Assembly: GCF_017569225.1 (NCBI RefSeq)
Contig: NZ_CP071868.1
Span: 1 to 64,000 of the forward strand
Direction of reading: 5' to 3'
Source of the DNA: Pengzhenrongella sicca
GTDB taxonomy: Bacteria > Actinomycetota > Actinomycetes > Actinomycetales > Cellulomonadaceae
Length of the DNA: 64,000 bases
In this document: positions 19,986-29,500 of the stretch, in pieces
Layout of the letters: each line of letters begins with the position of its first letter
Position numbering within the stretch: position 1 is the first letter of the stretch
Notes under the pieces: model-generated
Told to the model about the DNA's origin: nothing
The model's database searches: none
Seen by the model: the letters and a program-made list of their open reading frames with translations, nothing else
Made by a program: the position numbers and the translations under genes

Positions 19986-20149
19986 TGTATCCCTGGCTCT
20001 GGCGGCACCTGCCCGGACCCGTCTGGGTGCGTGTGGGCACGCTCACGCTCGCGGCGGTCGGCCTCCTGGCGCTGTGCTTCCTGTGGTTGTTCCCGGCGAT
20101 CGCGCCGCTGATGCCCTTCAACAACACGACGGTGGGTGGTGCGCAGTGA
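19985..20149 (+). CDS. Small single-pass membrane protein
   Basis: A 54-aa protein squeezed between the sortase and the amidotransferase. Two adjacent ATGs exist (19982 and 19985). The second is preferred because GGAGG (19974-19978) lies six bases from it and only three from the first. It has one membrane helix (LTLAAVGLLALCFLWLFPAI) and ends with APLMPFNNTTVGGAQ. Its stop overlaps the next GTG start. Equivalent tiny proteins occur at this position in related genomes as I recall. Function is unknown; a link to the sortase is a guess. Confidence 0.7.
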   Translation: MYPWLWRHLPGPVWVRVGTLTLAAVGLLALCFLWLFPAIAPLMPFNNTTVGGAQ

Positions 20150-20781
20150 CGAAGATCCTGGTCGTCGACAACTACGACTCGTTCGTCTACACGATCGTGG
20201 GCTACCTCGCGCAGCTCGGGGCCGAGGCGGTCGTGGTCCGCAACGACGCGGTCCCGCCCGCGACCGAACGCGCGGCCTACGACGGCGTGCTCATCTCGCC
20301 CGGGCCCGGCGCCCCCGCCGACGCGGGCCAGAGCATGCAGGTCATCCGCGACTGCGCGGCGTCGGGCACCCCGATGCTGGGGGTCTGCCTCGGTCACCAG
20401 GCGCTCGGCGAGGTGTTCGGGGGAATCGTCACCCACGCCCCCGAGCTCATGCACGGCAAGACGAGCCGGGTCGAGCACGACGGCGCCGGCGTGCTCGCCG
20501 GGCTACCCGATCCGTTCACCGCGACGCGCTACCACTCGCTCGCCGTCGTGACCGGCACGATCTCGGCCGAGCTCGAGGTCACCGCGAGCGTCTCGTCGGC
20601 GTACGGGCCGATCATCATGGGCCTGCAGCACCGGACGCTCCCGCTGCACGGCGTCCAGTTCCACCCCGAGTCGGTGCTCACCGAGGGTGGGCACCGACTC
20701 CTGGCGAACTGGCTCGCGATCTGCGGCGAGGCCGACGCCGTCGAGCGCTCGGCGGGCCTGCACCCGCTCGTGCGGGGCTGA
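20146..20781 (+). CDS. pabA: Aminodeoxychorismate/anthranilate synthase glutaminase subunit
   Basis: A 211-aa class I glutamine amidotransferase that supplies ammonia to a chorismate-using synthase. GTG 20146 overlaps the previous stop. Motifs: DNYDSFVYTIV at the N-terminus, ISPGPGAP, catalytic Cys in GVCLGHQALGE (near 80) and the His-Glu pair in HPESVLTEGG (near 175). Sequence alone does not decide between folate (PabA) and tryptophan (TrpG) use; one protein may serve both. No chorismate-binding partner is in the window. Confidence 0.93.
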   Translation: MTKILVVDNYDSFVYTIVGYLAQLGAEAVVVRNDAVPPATERAAYDGVLISPGPGAPADAGQSMQVIRDCAASGTPMLGVCLGHQALGEVFGGIVTHAPELMHGKTSRVEHDGAGVLAGLPDPFTATRYHSLAVVTGTISAELEVTASVSSAYGPIIMGLQHRTLPLHGVQFHPESVLTEGGHRLLANWLAICGEADAVERSAGLHPLVRG

Positions 20782-20811
20782 CGAGGCGCTCCGGACGAGC
20801 GGCGGCGCCCG

Positions 20812-22830
20812 CTACCTCGTGACCGTCGCCGCGGCGGCGCCGGCCGCGGGAGGGGGCGTCGCCTGTTCGGTGTTCGACACGGTGAGCGTGACCGTGGACC
20901 CGAGCTCGACGACGGTGCCCTTGGTCGGGTTCGATGAGACGACCGAGCCCTTCGGCTGCACGTCGCTAGCGGCCTCCACCCTGGCCGGGACGAGCCCGAG
21001 GGCGCTGAGCTGCGCGGCCGCGTCCTCGTAGGTCTTGCCGACCAGGTCGGCCGGGATCGTCGCGGTGGTCGGCGCGATCGCGACGTTCAGCGTGATCGTC
21101 GTGCCCTGCTGCACGAGCCCCGGGGTGCGGTCCTGGGCGATGATGGTGTCGAGGGCCTCGCTGGACTCCACGGTGTTCGTGTTGGAGTTCAGCTTGAGCT
21201 CCTGCAGCTTGGCCAACGCGTCGACCCGCGACATCCCGACCAGGCTGGGCAGGTCCACCTGCCCCGATGCCACGAAGATCGTCACGCGGCTACCGGCCGC
21301 GACGGCCGTGCCCGCGACGGGATCGGTCTTGGTGACGTCTCCGGCGTCGACCGGGACGTTCTCGGTCTGCACGTTCCCGGCGGCCAGCCCGGCGTCCTCC
21401 AGGGAGGCCCGAGCCTGGTCCTGGTTCTGGCCGGTGACGTCGGGCACGGCGATCTGTTCCGGCCCGGTCGAGATCCAGACGTCGACGCTCGCGCCGACGT
21501 CCACGAGCTCGCCGTCGGCGGGATCGGTGCGGGTCACGGCGTCGACCGCGACGGAGTCGCTCGCCTCCGCCTGGCGCACGGGGGTCAGGCCCAGCTCGGT
21601 GAGTGCGGCGAAGGCCGCCTCCTGGGTCTGGCTGGTCAGGTTCGGGACGGTGACCTGCTCGACGTCGGCCTCGCCGGAGCGCCCGTTGGCGTAGACCAGC
21701 GCGACGATGCCGATGATGGCGGCGACGGCGATCGCGATGAGGGTCCACATCAGCCCCCGGCGCCGCGGCTCGTCCTCCTCCGGCGCGGTGGCCGTGGCGG
21801 GCGGTTCCCCTGGCGTCGCGCCGGCCTGCGTCGAGCCCCATGCGGGCGAGCCGGTCGGGACGATCTGGGTCTGCCCGGTCATCGGGGCGAGCACCTGGGT
21901 CGCCTGTCCGGCCGCGGCGTCGGCGAGGGCGGCGGCCGCGAGGACGCCGATCGCGGGCGCGGTGACCGTGCCGCCGCGGACGGCGGACTCGAGGTCGGAG
22001 CGGAACTCGGCGGCCGTGCTGTACCGGTTGTCGCGGTCCTTGGCGAGCGCCTTGAGCGTGATCCGGTCGAGGGACTCGGGGACGTCGGAGGCCAGCGAGC
22101 TCGGGGTCGGCGCGGGCTCGCGCACGTGCTGGTACGCGACGGCGACGGGGGAGTCGCCCATGAACGGCGGCCGCCCGGTGAGCAGCTCGAAGAGCAGGCA
22201 ACCGGTCGAGTACAGGTCGCTGCGCGCGTCGACCTGCTCGCCGCGCGCCTGCTCGGGGGACAGGTACTGCGCGGTGCCGATGACGGCCTGCGTCTGCGTC
22301 ATGGTCGCGGCTGAGTCGGCGATCGCGCGCGCGATGCCGAAGTCCATGACCTTGACCGCGCCGGTGGGCGTGAGCATCACGTTCGCGGGCTTGATGTCGC
22401 GGTGCACGATGCCGGCGTGGTGGGAGTAGCCGAGGGCCGACAGGACGCCCGCCGTGATCTCGACGGCCTCCTCGATCGGCACGGCCTGACCGTCGCGGAG
22501 GATGTCGCGGACGGTGTGGCCCTCGACGTACTCCATGACGATGAACGGCGCGTGCGTGCTCGTGCCGTTCGCGTCCGTGGTGATGTCTTCGCCCGTGTCG
22601 TAGACCGCGACGATCGACGGGTGGTTCAGCGACGCGGAGGCCTGCGCCTCGCGCCGGAACCGGGCCTGGAAGGAGGGGTCGCGGGCAAGATCGGACCGCA
22701 GGATCTTGATCGCTACGGTCCGTCCCAGGCGGGTGTCGTGGCCGATGTGAACCTCGGCCATGCCACCGCGCCCGATGAGGTCGCCAACCTCGTACCGGTT
22801 GGCGAGGATCCGGGGTGCGTCGTCCACCAC
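20812..22830 (-). CDS. pknB: Ser/Thr protein kinase PknB with four PASTA domains
   Basis: A 672-aa membrane kinase that senses peptidoglycan fragments and controls growth and division. The N-terminal kinase domain (about 11-275) has the glycine loop GRGGMAEV, the VAIK lysine, HRDIKPANV, DFG and SPEQA. A linker and one membrane helix (about 360-382) lead to four extracellular PASTA repeats, each starting with a V/I-P-x-L/V motif. It starts at GTG 22830, whose first base is the last base of the pknA stop (TAGTG); a second GTG follows at once. It is the last gene of the operon. Confidence 0.97.
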   Translation of the reverse strand: MVDDAPRILANRYEVGDLIGRGGMAEVHIGHDTRLGRTVAIKILRSDLARDPSFQARFRREAQASASLNHPSIVAVYDTGEDITTDANGTSTHAPFIVMEYVEGHTVRDILRDGQAVPIEEAVEITAGVLSALGYSHHAGIVHRDIKPANVMLTPTGAVKVMDFGIARAIADSAATMTQTQAVIGTAQYLSPEQARGEQVDARSDLYSTGCLLFELLTGRPPFMGDSPVAVAYQHVREPAPTPSSLASDVPESLDRITLKALAKDRDNRYSTAAEFRSDLESAVRGGTVTAPAIGVLAAAALADAAAGQATQVLAPMTGQTQIVPTGSPAWGSTQAGATPGEPPATATAPEEDEPRRRGLMWTLIAIAVAAIIGIVALVYANGRSGEADVEQVTVPNLTSQTQEAAFAALTELGLTPVRQAEASDSVAVDAVTRTDPADGELVDVGASVDVWISTGPEQIAVPDVTGQNQDQARASLEDAGLAAGNVQTENVPVDAGDVTKTDPVAGTAVAAGSRVTIFVASGQVDLPSLVGMSRVDALAKLQELKLNSNTNTVESSEALDTIIAQDRTPGLVQQGTTITLNVAIAPTTATIPADLVGKTYEDAAAQLSALGLVPARVEAASDVQPKGSVVSSNPTKGTVVELGSTVTLTVSNTEQATPPPAAGAAAATVTR

Positions 22831-24068
22831 TACGCGTCCTTAGCTGTCGTTGTGCCCGCGACGACCGGGGGTCCGGTCGGCACGCGTGCTGTGATCATCC
22901 CACCGATTGCGGCGGGTTCCAGGGATTGCTCGCGCGGGTGGAACGACGTCGTGTCCACGGTTGTCGAGGACTCGGTGCCGGGGTTCGGCCCCATGAGCGT
23001 ATCGGCCAATTTCGCTCCAAGCAGCGCGATGAGCAGCAGGAGCAGTGCCAGGAGCGGCCAGGTGAGCCGCCCGAGCCGGCCAAACCGCCGCCCGGTGGTG
23101 GCCCGGCCGCGCGTGGCGGCGGGCGCGGCGCTCGCGCGGGAACCCGCCGCGCGCCCGCCCGGAGGGTAGGACGGCGGCGGTGTCGTCGGCCGGCCCCCGC
23201 TCGACGGCGGCGCGGGTGCAGGCGCGACAGCCGGCACCCCGGACGGCGGCGTGCGGGGCACGAGCGCGTCGAACGACTCCGCGAGCTCGCGCGCGGACCC
23301 CGGCCGGTCCGCCGGCTCCTTCGCGAGCAGCGCGAGCACGAGGGCCGCCAGCGCGGGGTCGAGCTGGCGTGGCAGCGGCGGCACCGGATCGTTGACGTGC
23401 GAGATCGCGATGTCGACGGCACTCGGCCCGGTGAAGGGCCGGCGCCCGACGAGCGACTCGAAGGCCACGATCCCGAGCGAGTACAGGTCGGAGGCCGGGG
23501 TGGCGGGTCGCCCGACGGCCTGCTCGGGGGACAGGTACTGCGCGGTGCCCATGACCATGCCGGTCGCGGTCAGCGGCGCCTGGTCGGCGGCGCGGGAGAC
23601 CCCGAAGTCCGTGATCTTCACGCGGCCGGCGCGGTCGAGCAGGATGTTCCCGGGTTTGACGTCTCGGTGCACGAGGCCGGCCCGGTGGGCGGCCTCGAGG
23701 GCACGGGCGGTCTGCGCCAGGATCGGTAGGACCGTGCGCGCCGGCAGGACCGGCTCGCGCTCGAGCAGGTCGCTCATCGGCTCGCCCTCGACGAGCTCCA
23801 TCACGAGGTAGGCCGACCCGTCCTGCTCGCCGTAGTCGTACAGCTGGGCGATGTTCGGGTGGGACAGGGACGCCGAGTTGCGCGCCTCGACCCGGAAGCG
23901 CGCCAGGAAGCCGGAATCGCCGGCGAACTCCTCGCGCAGCACCTTGACCGCGACCTCACGCGCGAGGGCGTCGTCGCGCGCGACCCAGACCTCGCCCATG
24001 CCGCCGACGGCGAGCTGCTGCTCGAGCCGGTAGCGGTCGCCGAGCGTCAGGCCCTGGACCGGCTTCAC
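22830..24068 (-). CDS. pknA: Ser/Thr protein kinase PknA
   Basis: A 412-aa membrane kinase without PASTA domains. The kinase domain (about 12-270) has AVGGMGEVW, VAVKVL, HRDVKPGNI, DFGVSRAAD and YLSPEQA. A Pro/Ala-rich linker with Arg patches precedes a single membrane helix (about 340-360) and a short outer tail. In this conserved operon PknA phosphorylates cell-shape and wall-synthesis proteins. Its GTG overlaps the pbpA stop (GTGA). Confidence 0.96.
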   Translation of the reverse strand: MKPVQGLTLGDRYRLEQQLAVGGMGEVWVARDDALAREVAVKVLREEFAGDSGFLARFRVEARNSASLSHPNIAQLYDYGEQDGSAYLVMELVEGEPMSDLLEREPVLPARTVLPILAQTARALEAAHRAGLVHRDVKPGNILLDRAGRVKITDFGVSRAADQAPLTATGMVMGTAQYLSPEQAVGRPATPASDLYSLGIVAFESLVGRRPFTGPSAVDIAISHVNDPVPPLPRQLDPALAALVLALLAKEPADRPGSARELAESFDALVPRTPPSGVPAVAPAPAPPSSGGRPTTPPPSYPPGGRAAGSRASAAPAATRGRATTGRRFGRLGRLTWPLLALLLLLIALLGAKLADTLMGPNPGTESSTTVDTTSFHPREQSLEPAAIGGMITARVPTGPPVVAGTTTAKDA

Positions 24069-25513
24069 TGGGCGAGCACCGCCTCGATGACGGCCTTCGC
24101 GATGGGCGCCGCGACGCGGCCCCCGGTCGCCTCGCTGCCCTGGCTCCCGCCGTTCTCGACGATCACCGCGACCGCGACGCGCGGGGCGTCCGCCGGGGCG
24201 AACGCCGTGAACCAGGCGTGCGGCGCGGCGTCGTCGGTGGTCTGCGCGGTGCCCGTCTTACCCGCGACCCGGACGCCTGAGATCTGGGCCGCCGAGCCCG
24301 TGCCGTTGTCGACGACGTCGACCATCATGTCCCGCAGCGCCGCGGCGGTGGACGCCGAGACCGCGGTGCCGAGCTTCGTCGGCGTGGCCTCCTGGACGAC
24401 CTCGAGGTCGGGGTTGCGCACGGTCTGGACGAGGTACGGCGTCATGGTGGTGCCGCCGTTGGCGATCGCGGCCGAGACGAGGGCCATCTGCAGCGGGGTC
24501 GCCCGCACGTCCCACTGGCCGATCGCCGAGATGGCGGTCAGGGCGTCGTCGGGCGGGAGCGGGTACTCGCTCGCCACGACGGGCAGCGGGATGTCGAGCT
24601 CGGCGCCGAATCCGAACGCCTCGGCCTGCGCCTGCAGCGCGTCGGCGCCGACGTCGATGCCGAGCTGGGCGAAGGCGGTGTTGCACGAGATGCGCAAGGC
24701 CTCGGCGAGGGACACCGTCGCCCCCGGGCCGCAGGCCTCGCCGCCAAAGTTTGGGATCGAGGAGCTGGAGCCGGGCAGTGGGAGGGTCTGCGGAGCCGCG
24801 ACCTGCGTGTCGGGGGTCAGGCCGGCCTCGAGGGCTGCGGCGGCGGTGACGAGCTTGAAGGTGGAGCCGGGCGGGTAGGTCTCCCGCGTGACCCGGTTGA
24901 TCAGAGGGCTCGCGGGGTCGGCCTCGAGTGCGCGGTAGGCCTCGTTGACGGCCGGCGTCGAGTGCCCGGCGAGCGCGTTCGGGTCGAAGCTGGGCTTCGA
25001 CACCAGCGCGAGGATCGCCCCGGTCGTGGGGTCGAGCGCGACGACGGCGCCGCGCTGGTCTCCCAGCGCGTCCCAGGCCGCCTGCTGGACCGCGGGGTCG
25101 ATCGTGAGCTCGACCGACGAGCCCTGGGGCTGGCGGCCCGTGAACAGGTCCTGGATCCGCGAGAGGAATAGGGAGTCCGCCGTGCCGGTGAGGAAGTCGT
25201 TCTCCTCCCGCTCGATCCCGGTCCGGCTGTAGACGACCGAGTAGAACCCCGTCACGTGGGCGAACAGTGGGCCGTTCGTGTAGCTGCGTTGGTACCCGAA
25301 GGCGTCGCCCGACGGCGTCGACGCCGCGACGGGCTCGCCGCCGATGACGATGGGGCCGCGGGAGTTGTCGAACTCGCGGTACAGCGTCCGGACGTTGCGC
25401 GGGTCGTCGTTGAGCGCAGGCGCGCGGACGTACTGCGTCCAGGTGGCCGCGCCCATGAGCGCGATGAACATCGTGACCACGACGATCGAGATGCGGCGCA
25501 GCGGGGTGTTCAT
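24065..25513 (-). CDS. pbpA: Peptidoglycan D,D-transpeptidase PbpA
   Basis: A 482-aa class B penicillin-binding protein that crosslinks peptidoglycan with its SEDS partner. ATG 25513 is chosen because it opens with a short cytoplasmic segment and a membrane anchor (ISIVVVTMFIALMGAATW); the frame open to the left overlaps rodA. The transpeptidase domain has the SxxK serine in PPGSTFKLV, SCN in RISCNTAF and KTGTAQTTD. All three motifs are intact. The start overlaps the rodA stop (ATGA). Confidence 0.96.
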   Translation of the reverse strand: MNTPLRRISIVVVTMFIALMGAATWTQYVRAPALNDDPRNVRTLYREFDNSRGPIVIGGEPVAASTPSGDAFGYQRSYTNGPLFAHVTGFYSVVYSRTGIEREENDFLTGTADSLFLSRIQDLFTGRQPQGSSVELTIDPAVQQAAWDALGDQRGAVVALDPTTGAILALVSKPSFDPNALAGHSTPAVNEAYRALEADPASPLINRVTRETYPPGSTFKLVTAAAALEAGLTPDTQVAAPQTLPLPGSSSSIPNFGGEACGPGATVSLAEALRISCNTAFAQLGIDVGADALQAQAEAFGFGAELDIPLPVVASEYPLPPDDALTAISAIGQWDVRATPLQMALVSAAIANGGTTMTPYLVQTVRNPDLEVVQEATPTKLGTAVSASTAAALRDMMVDVVDNGTGSAAQISGVRVAGKTGTAQTTDDAAPHAWFTAFAPADAPRVAVAVIVENGGSQGSEATGGRVAAPIAKAVIEAVLAQ

Positions 25514-26928
25514 TCGCGCGCCTGCTTCAGGCCACGGAGCATCTCGGTCTCCTGCAGGTCCGCCGTCGTGGTGGGCGGTTCGACGAACTCGCTGAGCGGG
25601 GGTGCCGGCCGGCGCGCGCTGTCGGAGATTCGCAGCAGCAGCGCGACGACCACCCAGTTCGCGAGCAGGGACGAGCCGCCGTAGGCCATGAACGGCAGTG
25701 TGAGCCCGGTGAGCGGGATGAGGCGGGTCACGCCCCCGACGACGACGAAACACTGGAACGCGACGACGAACGCGAGGCCGCCCGCGAGCAGCTTGCCGAA
25801 GCCGTCGCGCACGCCGATCGCGGTGCGCAGCCCGCGCTGGGCGAGCACCAGGAAGCAGACGAGGATCGCCAGGATGCCCGTGAGGCCGAGCTCCTCGCCG
25901 AGGGAGGCGAAGATGAAGTCGGACTCCGCGTACGGGACCAGGCCCGGGCGGCCCTCGCCCCAGCCGGTGCCGAACAGCCCGCCGCTGGCCATCCCGAACA
26001 GGCCGCGGACGAGCTGGCCCGAGCCGCCCGGAGACTGGTTGAACACGTCGTTGTCGAACGCGTTGAGCCAGGCCTCGAACCGGTCGCCGACGTGCCGGAA
26101 GAAGTCCGCGGCCAGCACCGCGCCGACGGCGAACATCACCATGCCGAGCACGATCCAGCTCAGGCGCTCGGTCGCGAGGTACAGCATCGCGACGAACAGC
26201 CCGAAGAACAGCAGCGACGTGCCGAGGTCTCGCTCGAGCACGAGGACCGCGAGGGAGAACGCCCAGACCACGATGATCGGGCCGAGGTCCCGGATGCGGG
26301 GCAGCTGGAGACCGAGGACCTTCGGGCCAGCGAGCGCGAGCGTGTCGCGGTTGGTCACGAGGTAACCGGCGAAGAACACGGCGAACGCGATCTTGGCGAA
26401 CTCGGCCGGCTGCAGCGACTGGCTGCCCACGTGCACCCAGATCCGGGCGCCGTTGATCGTCGTGCCCAGGCCCGGCACGAGCGGCAGGAGCACGAGCGCC
26501 AGGCCGGCGACCATGGCCGTGTAGGTGTATCGCCGCAGCGTGCGGTGGTCGCGCAGCACGACCAGCACCACGGCCGCGAGGACGACCCCGATCGCGGTCC
26601 AGCCGAGCTGCCGGGTGGCGAAGGACGTCGGCTCGGCGTGCGAGAGGTCGATCCGGTAGATCATCGCGAGCCCGATGCCGTTGAGGGCGATCGCGACCGG
26701 GAGGATCACCTGGTCCGCGTACGGAGCGCGCAGCCGCAGGATGACGTGCAACCCGACCCCGAGCAGCACCATGCCGGCGCCGTAGCCGAAGATGTTGGCG
26801 GGCAGCGCGCCCGTCACGTTGAGGCCGACGAGCGCGTACGCGGCGACGCCGAGCGCGAGCGCGAGCGCGAGCAGGCCGAGTTCGACGCTCCGGCCGGGCC
26901 GGACGGGGAGCGGGCTGATCGTGGCCAT
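25510..26928 (-). CDS. rodA: SEDS-family peptidoglycan polymerase (RodA/FtsW type)
   Basis: A 472-aa protein with about twelve membrane helices. SEDS proteins polymerise lipid II into glycan strands and work with a class B PBP, here the coupled pbpA. Family segments include WVHVGSQSLQPAEFAKIAF, VLERDLGTSLLFFG, FGTGWGEGRPGLVPYAESDFIF and LTLPFMAYGGSSLLANW. The tail (about 440-472) is cytoplasmic. Membership of the pstP-pbpA-pknAB operon supports the RodA assignment rather than the dcw-cluster FtsW. Confidence 0.95.
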   Translation of the reverse strand: MATISPLPVRPGRSVELGLLALALALGVAAYALVGLNVTGALPANIFGYGAGMVLLGVGLHVILRLRAPYADQVILPVAIALNGIGLAMIYRIDLSHAEPTSFATRQLGWTAIGVVLAAVVLVVLRDHRTLRRYTYTAMVAGLALVLLPLVPGLGTTINGARIWVHVGSQSLQPAEFAKIAFAVFFAGYLVTNRDTLALAGPKVLGLQLPRIRDLGPIIVVWAFSLAVLVLERDLGTSLLFFGLFVAMLYLATERLSWIVLGMVMFAVGAVLAADFFRHVGDRFEAWLNAFDNDVFNQSPGGSGQLVRGLFGMASGGLFGTGWGEGRPGLVPYAESDFIFASLGEELGLTGILAILVCFLVLAQRGLRTAIGVRDGFGKLLAGGLAFVVAFQCFVVVGGVTRLIPLTGLTLPFMAYGGSSLLANWVVVALLLRISDSARRPAPPLSEFVEPPTTTADLQETEMLRGLKQARE

Positions 26929-26941
26929 CAGCGGGGCCCCA

Positions 26942-28207
26942 TCAGCTGGTGGTGTCCTCGGCGAGCCGCGAGACCCGCTCGCGCGCGTCTGCCAGCGACG
27001 TCGCGGGGATCGTCTGGTCGAGCCGGGTCTGCACGTAGCCGGGCAGCTGGTCGGCCACCAGGGCGGTCCGCTCGACGACGTCGGAGAGCGCGAGCGGGCC
27101 GAGCGTCTGGGGGATGCCGCGGTAGATCGCCACGTCGCCGTCCGCCACCCCGACGTAGTACTGCGTCTGGGTCCACTGGTACGCGGCCGTGCCGACCCCG
27201 GCGATCGCGAGCACCAGGGCGGCGATCGCGACGAGCATCAGCACGCGGCGCCGACGGCGGTGCCGCCGCGTCTCGTCGTCCTCGTCGTCGTCCTCGTCGT
27301 CGGGATCGGGCGACGCGGTGGCGGTGGCCGTGCCCTTCGGGGGAGTGGTCGCGGCCTGGGTGAGCGTGGCGGCCCGCGCCGCCGGGCCGTCGGCGGCGGC
27401 GCTGGGGCGGTTGCGGGAGGTCGCGGCGGACCCGACGATCGTCGACGTCGTGGTGGGGGCGCCGCCGTCGGGCAGCCGGTCGAGGTCGACGACGTCGGCG
27501 ATGATCACGGTGATGTTGTCCGGACCCCCGCCACGCAGCGCGAGCTGGATCAGCCGCTCGGCGCACGCGTCGACGTCCGGGACGCCGCGCAGCGTGTCGC
27601 CCAGGGTCTCCGCGCTCACGACGCCGGACAGGCCGTCGGAGCACAGCAGCCAGCGGTCGCCCGGGCGGGCTTCGCGGACCGACAGGTCGAGCACGATCTC
27701 CATGTCGAAGTCGCCGAGCACCCGCATCACGACCGAGCGCTGCGGGTGGTGCTCGGCCTCCTCCGCGGTGATCTTCCCGGTGTTGACCAGGTGCTGCACG
27801 AACGTGTGGTCGGTCGTGACCTGCGCCATCTCGCCGTCGCGCAGCAGGTAGGCGCGCGAGTCCCCGATGTGCGCCATCGCGAGCTTGCTGCCGGTGCGCA
27901 GCAGGGCCGTCACGGTCGTGCCGAGGCCGGCGAGCTGCGGGTCGCGCTCCGCCCGGGCCAGCAGCTCGTCCTGGGCGGCGTGCAGCGCGCGGTCGAGCTC
28001 CTCGAGGGCGTCGTCCGGGCCGTGCGCCTCGTCGTCGAGCGGGGCGAGCGTCGCGACGGCGACCGACGACGCGACGTCGCCGCCGGCGTGGCCGCCCATC
28101 CCGTCGGCGACGACGAGCAGGTGCGGGCCTGCGTAGGCGGAGTCCTGGTTGTTGGCGCGCACGAGCCCGACGTCGGAGCGTGCGGCATACCGCAGGGCGA
28201 TGGTCAC
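26942..28207 (-). CDS. pstP: PP2C-type Ser/Thr phosphatase PstP
   Basis: A 421-aa membrane phosphatase that reverses PknA/PknB phosphorylation. GTG 28207 opens with TIALRYAARSDVGLVRANNQD, a typical PP2C start, and has TAAGGA just upstream. The catalytic domain (about 1-235) carries DGMGGH, GDSRAYL, CSDGLSG and GPDNITV, so the metal-binding aspartates are present. A linker with an acidic run (DDEDDDEDDE) and an Arg-rich patch precedes a membrane helix (about 310-335) and an outer domain. rodA follows after 13 bases. Confidence 0.96.
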   Translation of the reverse strand: MTIALRYAARSDVGLVRANNQDSAYAGPHLLVVADGMGGHAGGDVASSVAVATLAPLDDEAHGPDDALEELDRALHAAQDELLARAERDPQLAGLGTTVTALLRTGSKLAMAHIGDSRAYLLRDGEMAQVTTDHTFVQHLVNTGKITAEEAEHHPQRSVVMRVLGDFDMEIVLDLSVREARPGDRWLLCSDGLSGVVSAETLGDTLRGVPDVDACAERLIQLALRGGGPDNITVIIADVVDLDRLPDGGAPTTTSTIVGSAATSRNRPSAAADGPAARAATLTQAATTPPKGTATATASPDPDDEDDDEDDETRRHRRRRRVLMLVAIAALVLAIAGVGTAAYQWTQTQYYVGVADGDVAIYRGIPQTLGPLALSDVVERTALVADQLPGYVQTRLDQTIPATSLADARERVSRLAEDTTS

Positions 28208-28224
28208 TGTGTCCTTACCGGCCC

Positions 28225-28728
28225 TTACCTCTGGAGCTCGACGACGCTCTGCCCGATGCGCACGTGCGCGCCGGGCGGAACGGGGGTGGGCTCTTCGACA
28301 CGGGTCGTGCCGAGGAATGTTCCGTTGGTGGACCCGAGGTCCTCGACGAACCACTGCCCCCCGCTGGGAAAGATGCGCGCGTGCCGCGAGGACGAGTAGT
28401 CGTCGTCGAGCACGAGGGTGCACGACGGCGCTCGGCCGATGAGGATCGCCGAGCTGGTCAACGGGAGGCTCGTGCCGCGCAGGGGGCCCTCGGTGACGAC
28501 GAGCCGCGTGGGCGCCTGGTCGCGGCCGCGCGGGGCGGCGGCGGCCGGAGCCGCGCCGTTCGGGGCAGGAGCCGGGGTGGGCGCGCGCCGGTTCGCGGCC
28601 TTCCCGCCGCGCGCGGTGATCTTCGTCCCGTACAGGTCCCGGCGCAGCACGCCGATCGCGGAGAGCACGAAGACCCACAGCAGGATGAGGTAGCCCAGGC
28701 GGAGCAGGGTGACGGCGAGCTCGCTCAT
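28225..28728 (-). CDS. fhaB: FHA domain protein FhaB
   Basis: A 167-aa protein with an N-terminal membrane helix (about 8-26), an Ala/Pro linker and a C-terminal FHA domain (about 75-165; LIGRAPSCTLVLDDDYSSSRHARI, DLGSTNGTFLG). FHA domains bind phosphothreonine. In mycobacteria the FhaB counterpart (FipA) links PknA/PknB signalling to FtsZ and division. The conserved Arg, Ser-x-x-His and Asn residues are all visible. It lies 17 bases before pstP. Confidence 0.94.
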   Translation of the reverse strand: MSELAVTLLRLGYLILLWVFVLSAIGVLRRDLYGTKITARGGKAANRRAPTPAPAPNGAAPAAAAPRGRDQAPTRLVVTEGPLRGTSLPLTSSAILIGRAPSCTLVLDDDYSSSRHARIFPSGGQWFVEDLGSTNGTFLGTTRVEEPTPVPPGAHVRIGQSVVELQR

Positions 28729-28786
28729 GCGGCCCCGGCGCTCGTGGCGCGCGTCGGGCGAGTGGCGCAGCTCGCCCTCGACCTGC

Positions 28787-29500
28787 TCACTGGTCGTCCT
28801 CGTCCGTGTCCTGGCCGGTCCAGAACATGATCCGGGTCCGGCCGATCGTCATGGTGTTGCCGTCGAGCAGGGTCGCCGCGGGCACCTGGTGACCCTCGAC
28901 GAACAGCCCGTTGGTCGAGCCCAGGTCCGATGCGACGACCCCCGCGGGCGTGACCCGGATCTCGAGGTGGCGGCGTGAAACCCCCGGGTCGTCGACGATG
29001 ATGTCCGCCTCCGAACCGCGCCCGATCACCGTGACGGGCCCGGTGAGCAGGTAGCGCTGCCCGTCGATATCGACCAGCGGGTGCCGCGCGCTCGGGGTCG
29101 CTGCGGCGGCGGCCGGCGCGACGGCCCCGCGCACCGTCGCGCTGCGGACCCGGAAGCGGCCGGTCTCGAGGTCCTCGTGGAGCGCGAACGCGACGGTCAC
29201 GGGGCCGACGAACGCGTACCGCTGTGTCGACGCGTGCTCGGTGACGTTGGCCGCGAGCTCGTCGGCGAGCGGCTCGGCGCCCCAGTCAATGATCTGCTGG
29301 TGATCGGTGGGGGAGAGTTCGATGGTGAAGTCGTTCGGCACGACCGTGCGCTCGCGGCCCACGACGGCGGCTCGGTCGTCGACCTCGCGGCGCAGCGCAC
29401 TCGCCAGCTCGACCGGCTTGACCTCGCTGTGGAACGCCTTCGCAAAGGCAGTGTTGACCACGCGCTCCACGCCTTGTTCGAATCGATCGAGGATGCCCAT
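28787..29500 (-). CDS. fhaA: FHA domain protein FhaA with DUF3662 domain
   Basis: A 237-aa protein, first gene of the kinase/wall operon. ATG 29500 is chosen because GGGAGG overlaps the upstream in-frame GTG (29506) and lies five bases from the ATG. The N-terminal DUF3662 domain (about 1-120; ILDRFEQGVERVVNTAFAKAF) precedes a short linker and the FHA domain (about 150-232; VIGRGSEADIIVDDPGVSRRHLEI, DLGSTNGLFV). In mycobacteria FhaA binds the phosphorylated pseudokinase domain of MviN and restrains wall synthesis. The linker here is shorter than in mycobacterial FhaA. Confidence 0.94.
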   Translation of the reverse strand: MGILDRFEQGVERVVNTAFAKAFHSEVKPVELASALRREVDDRAAVVGRERTVVPNDFTIELSPTDHQQIIDWGAEPLADELAANVTEHASTQRYAFVGPVTVAFALHEDLETGRFRVRSATVRGAVAPAAAAATPSARHPLVDIDGQRYLLTGPVTVIGRGSEADIIVDDPGVSRRHLEIRVTPAGVVASDLGSTNGLFVEGHQVPAATLLDGNTMTIGRTRIMFWTGQDTDEDDQ

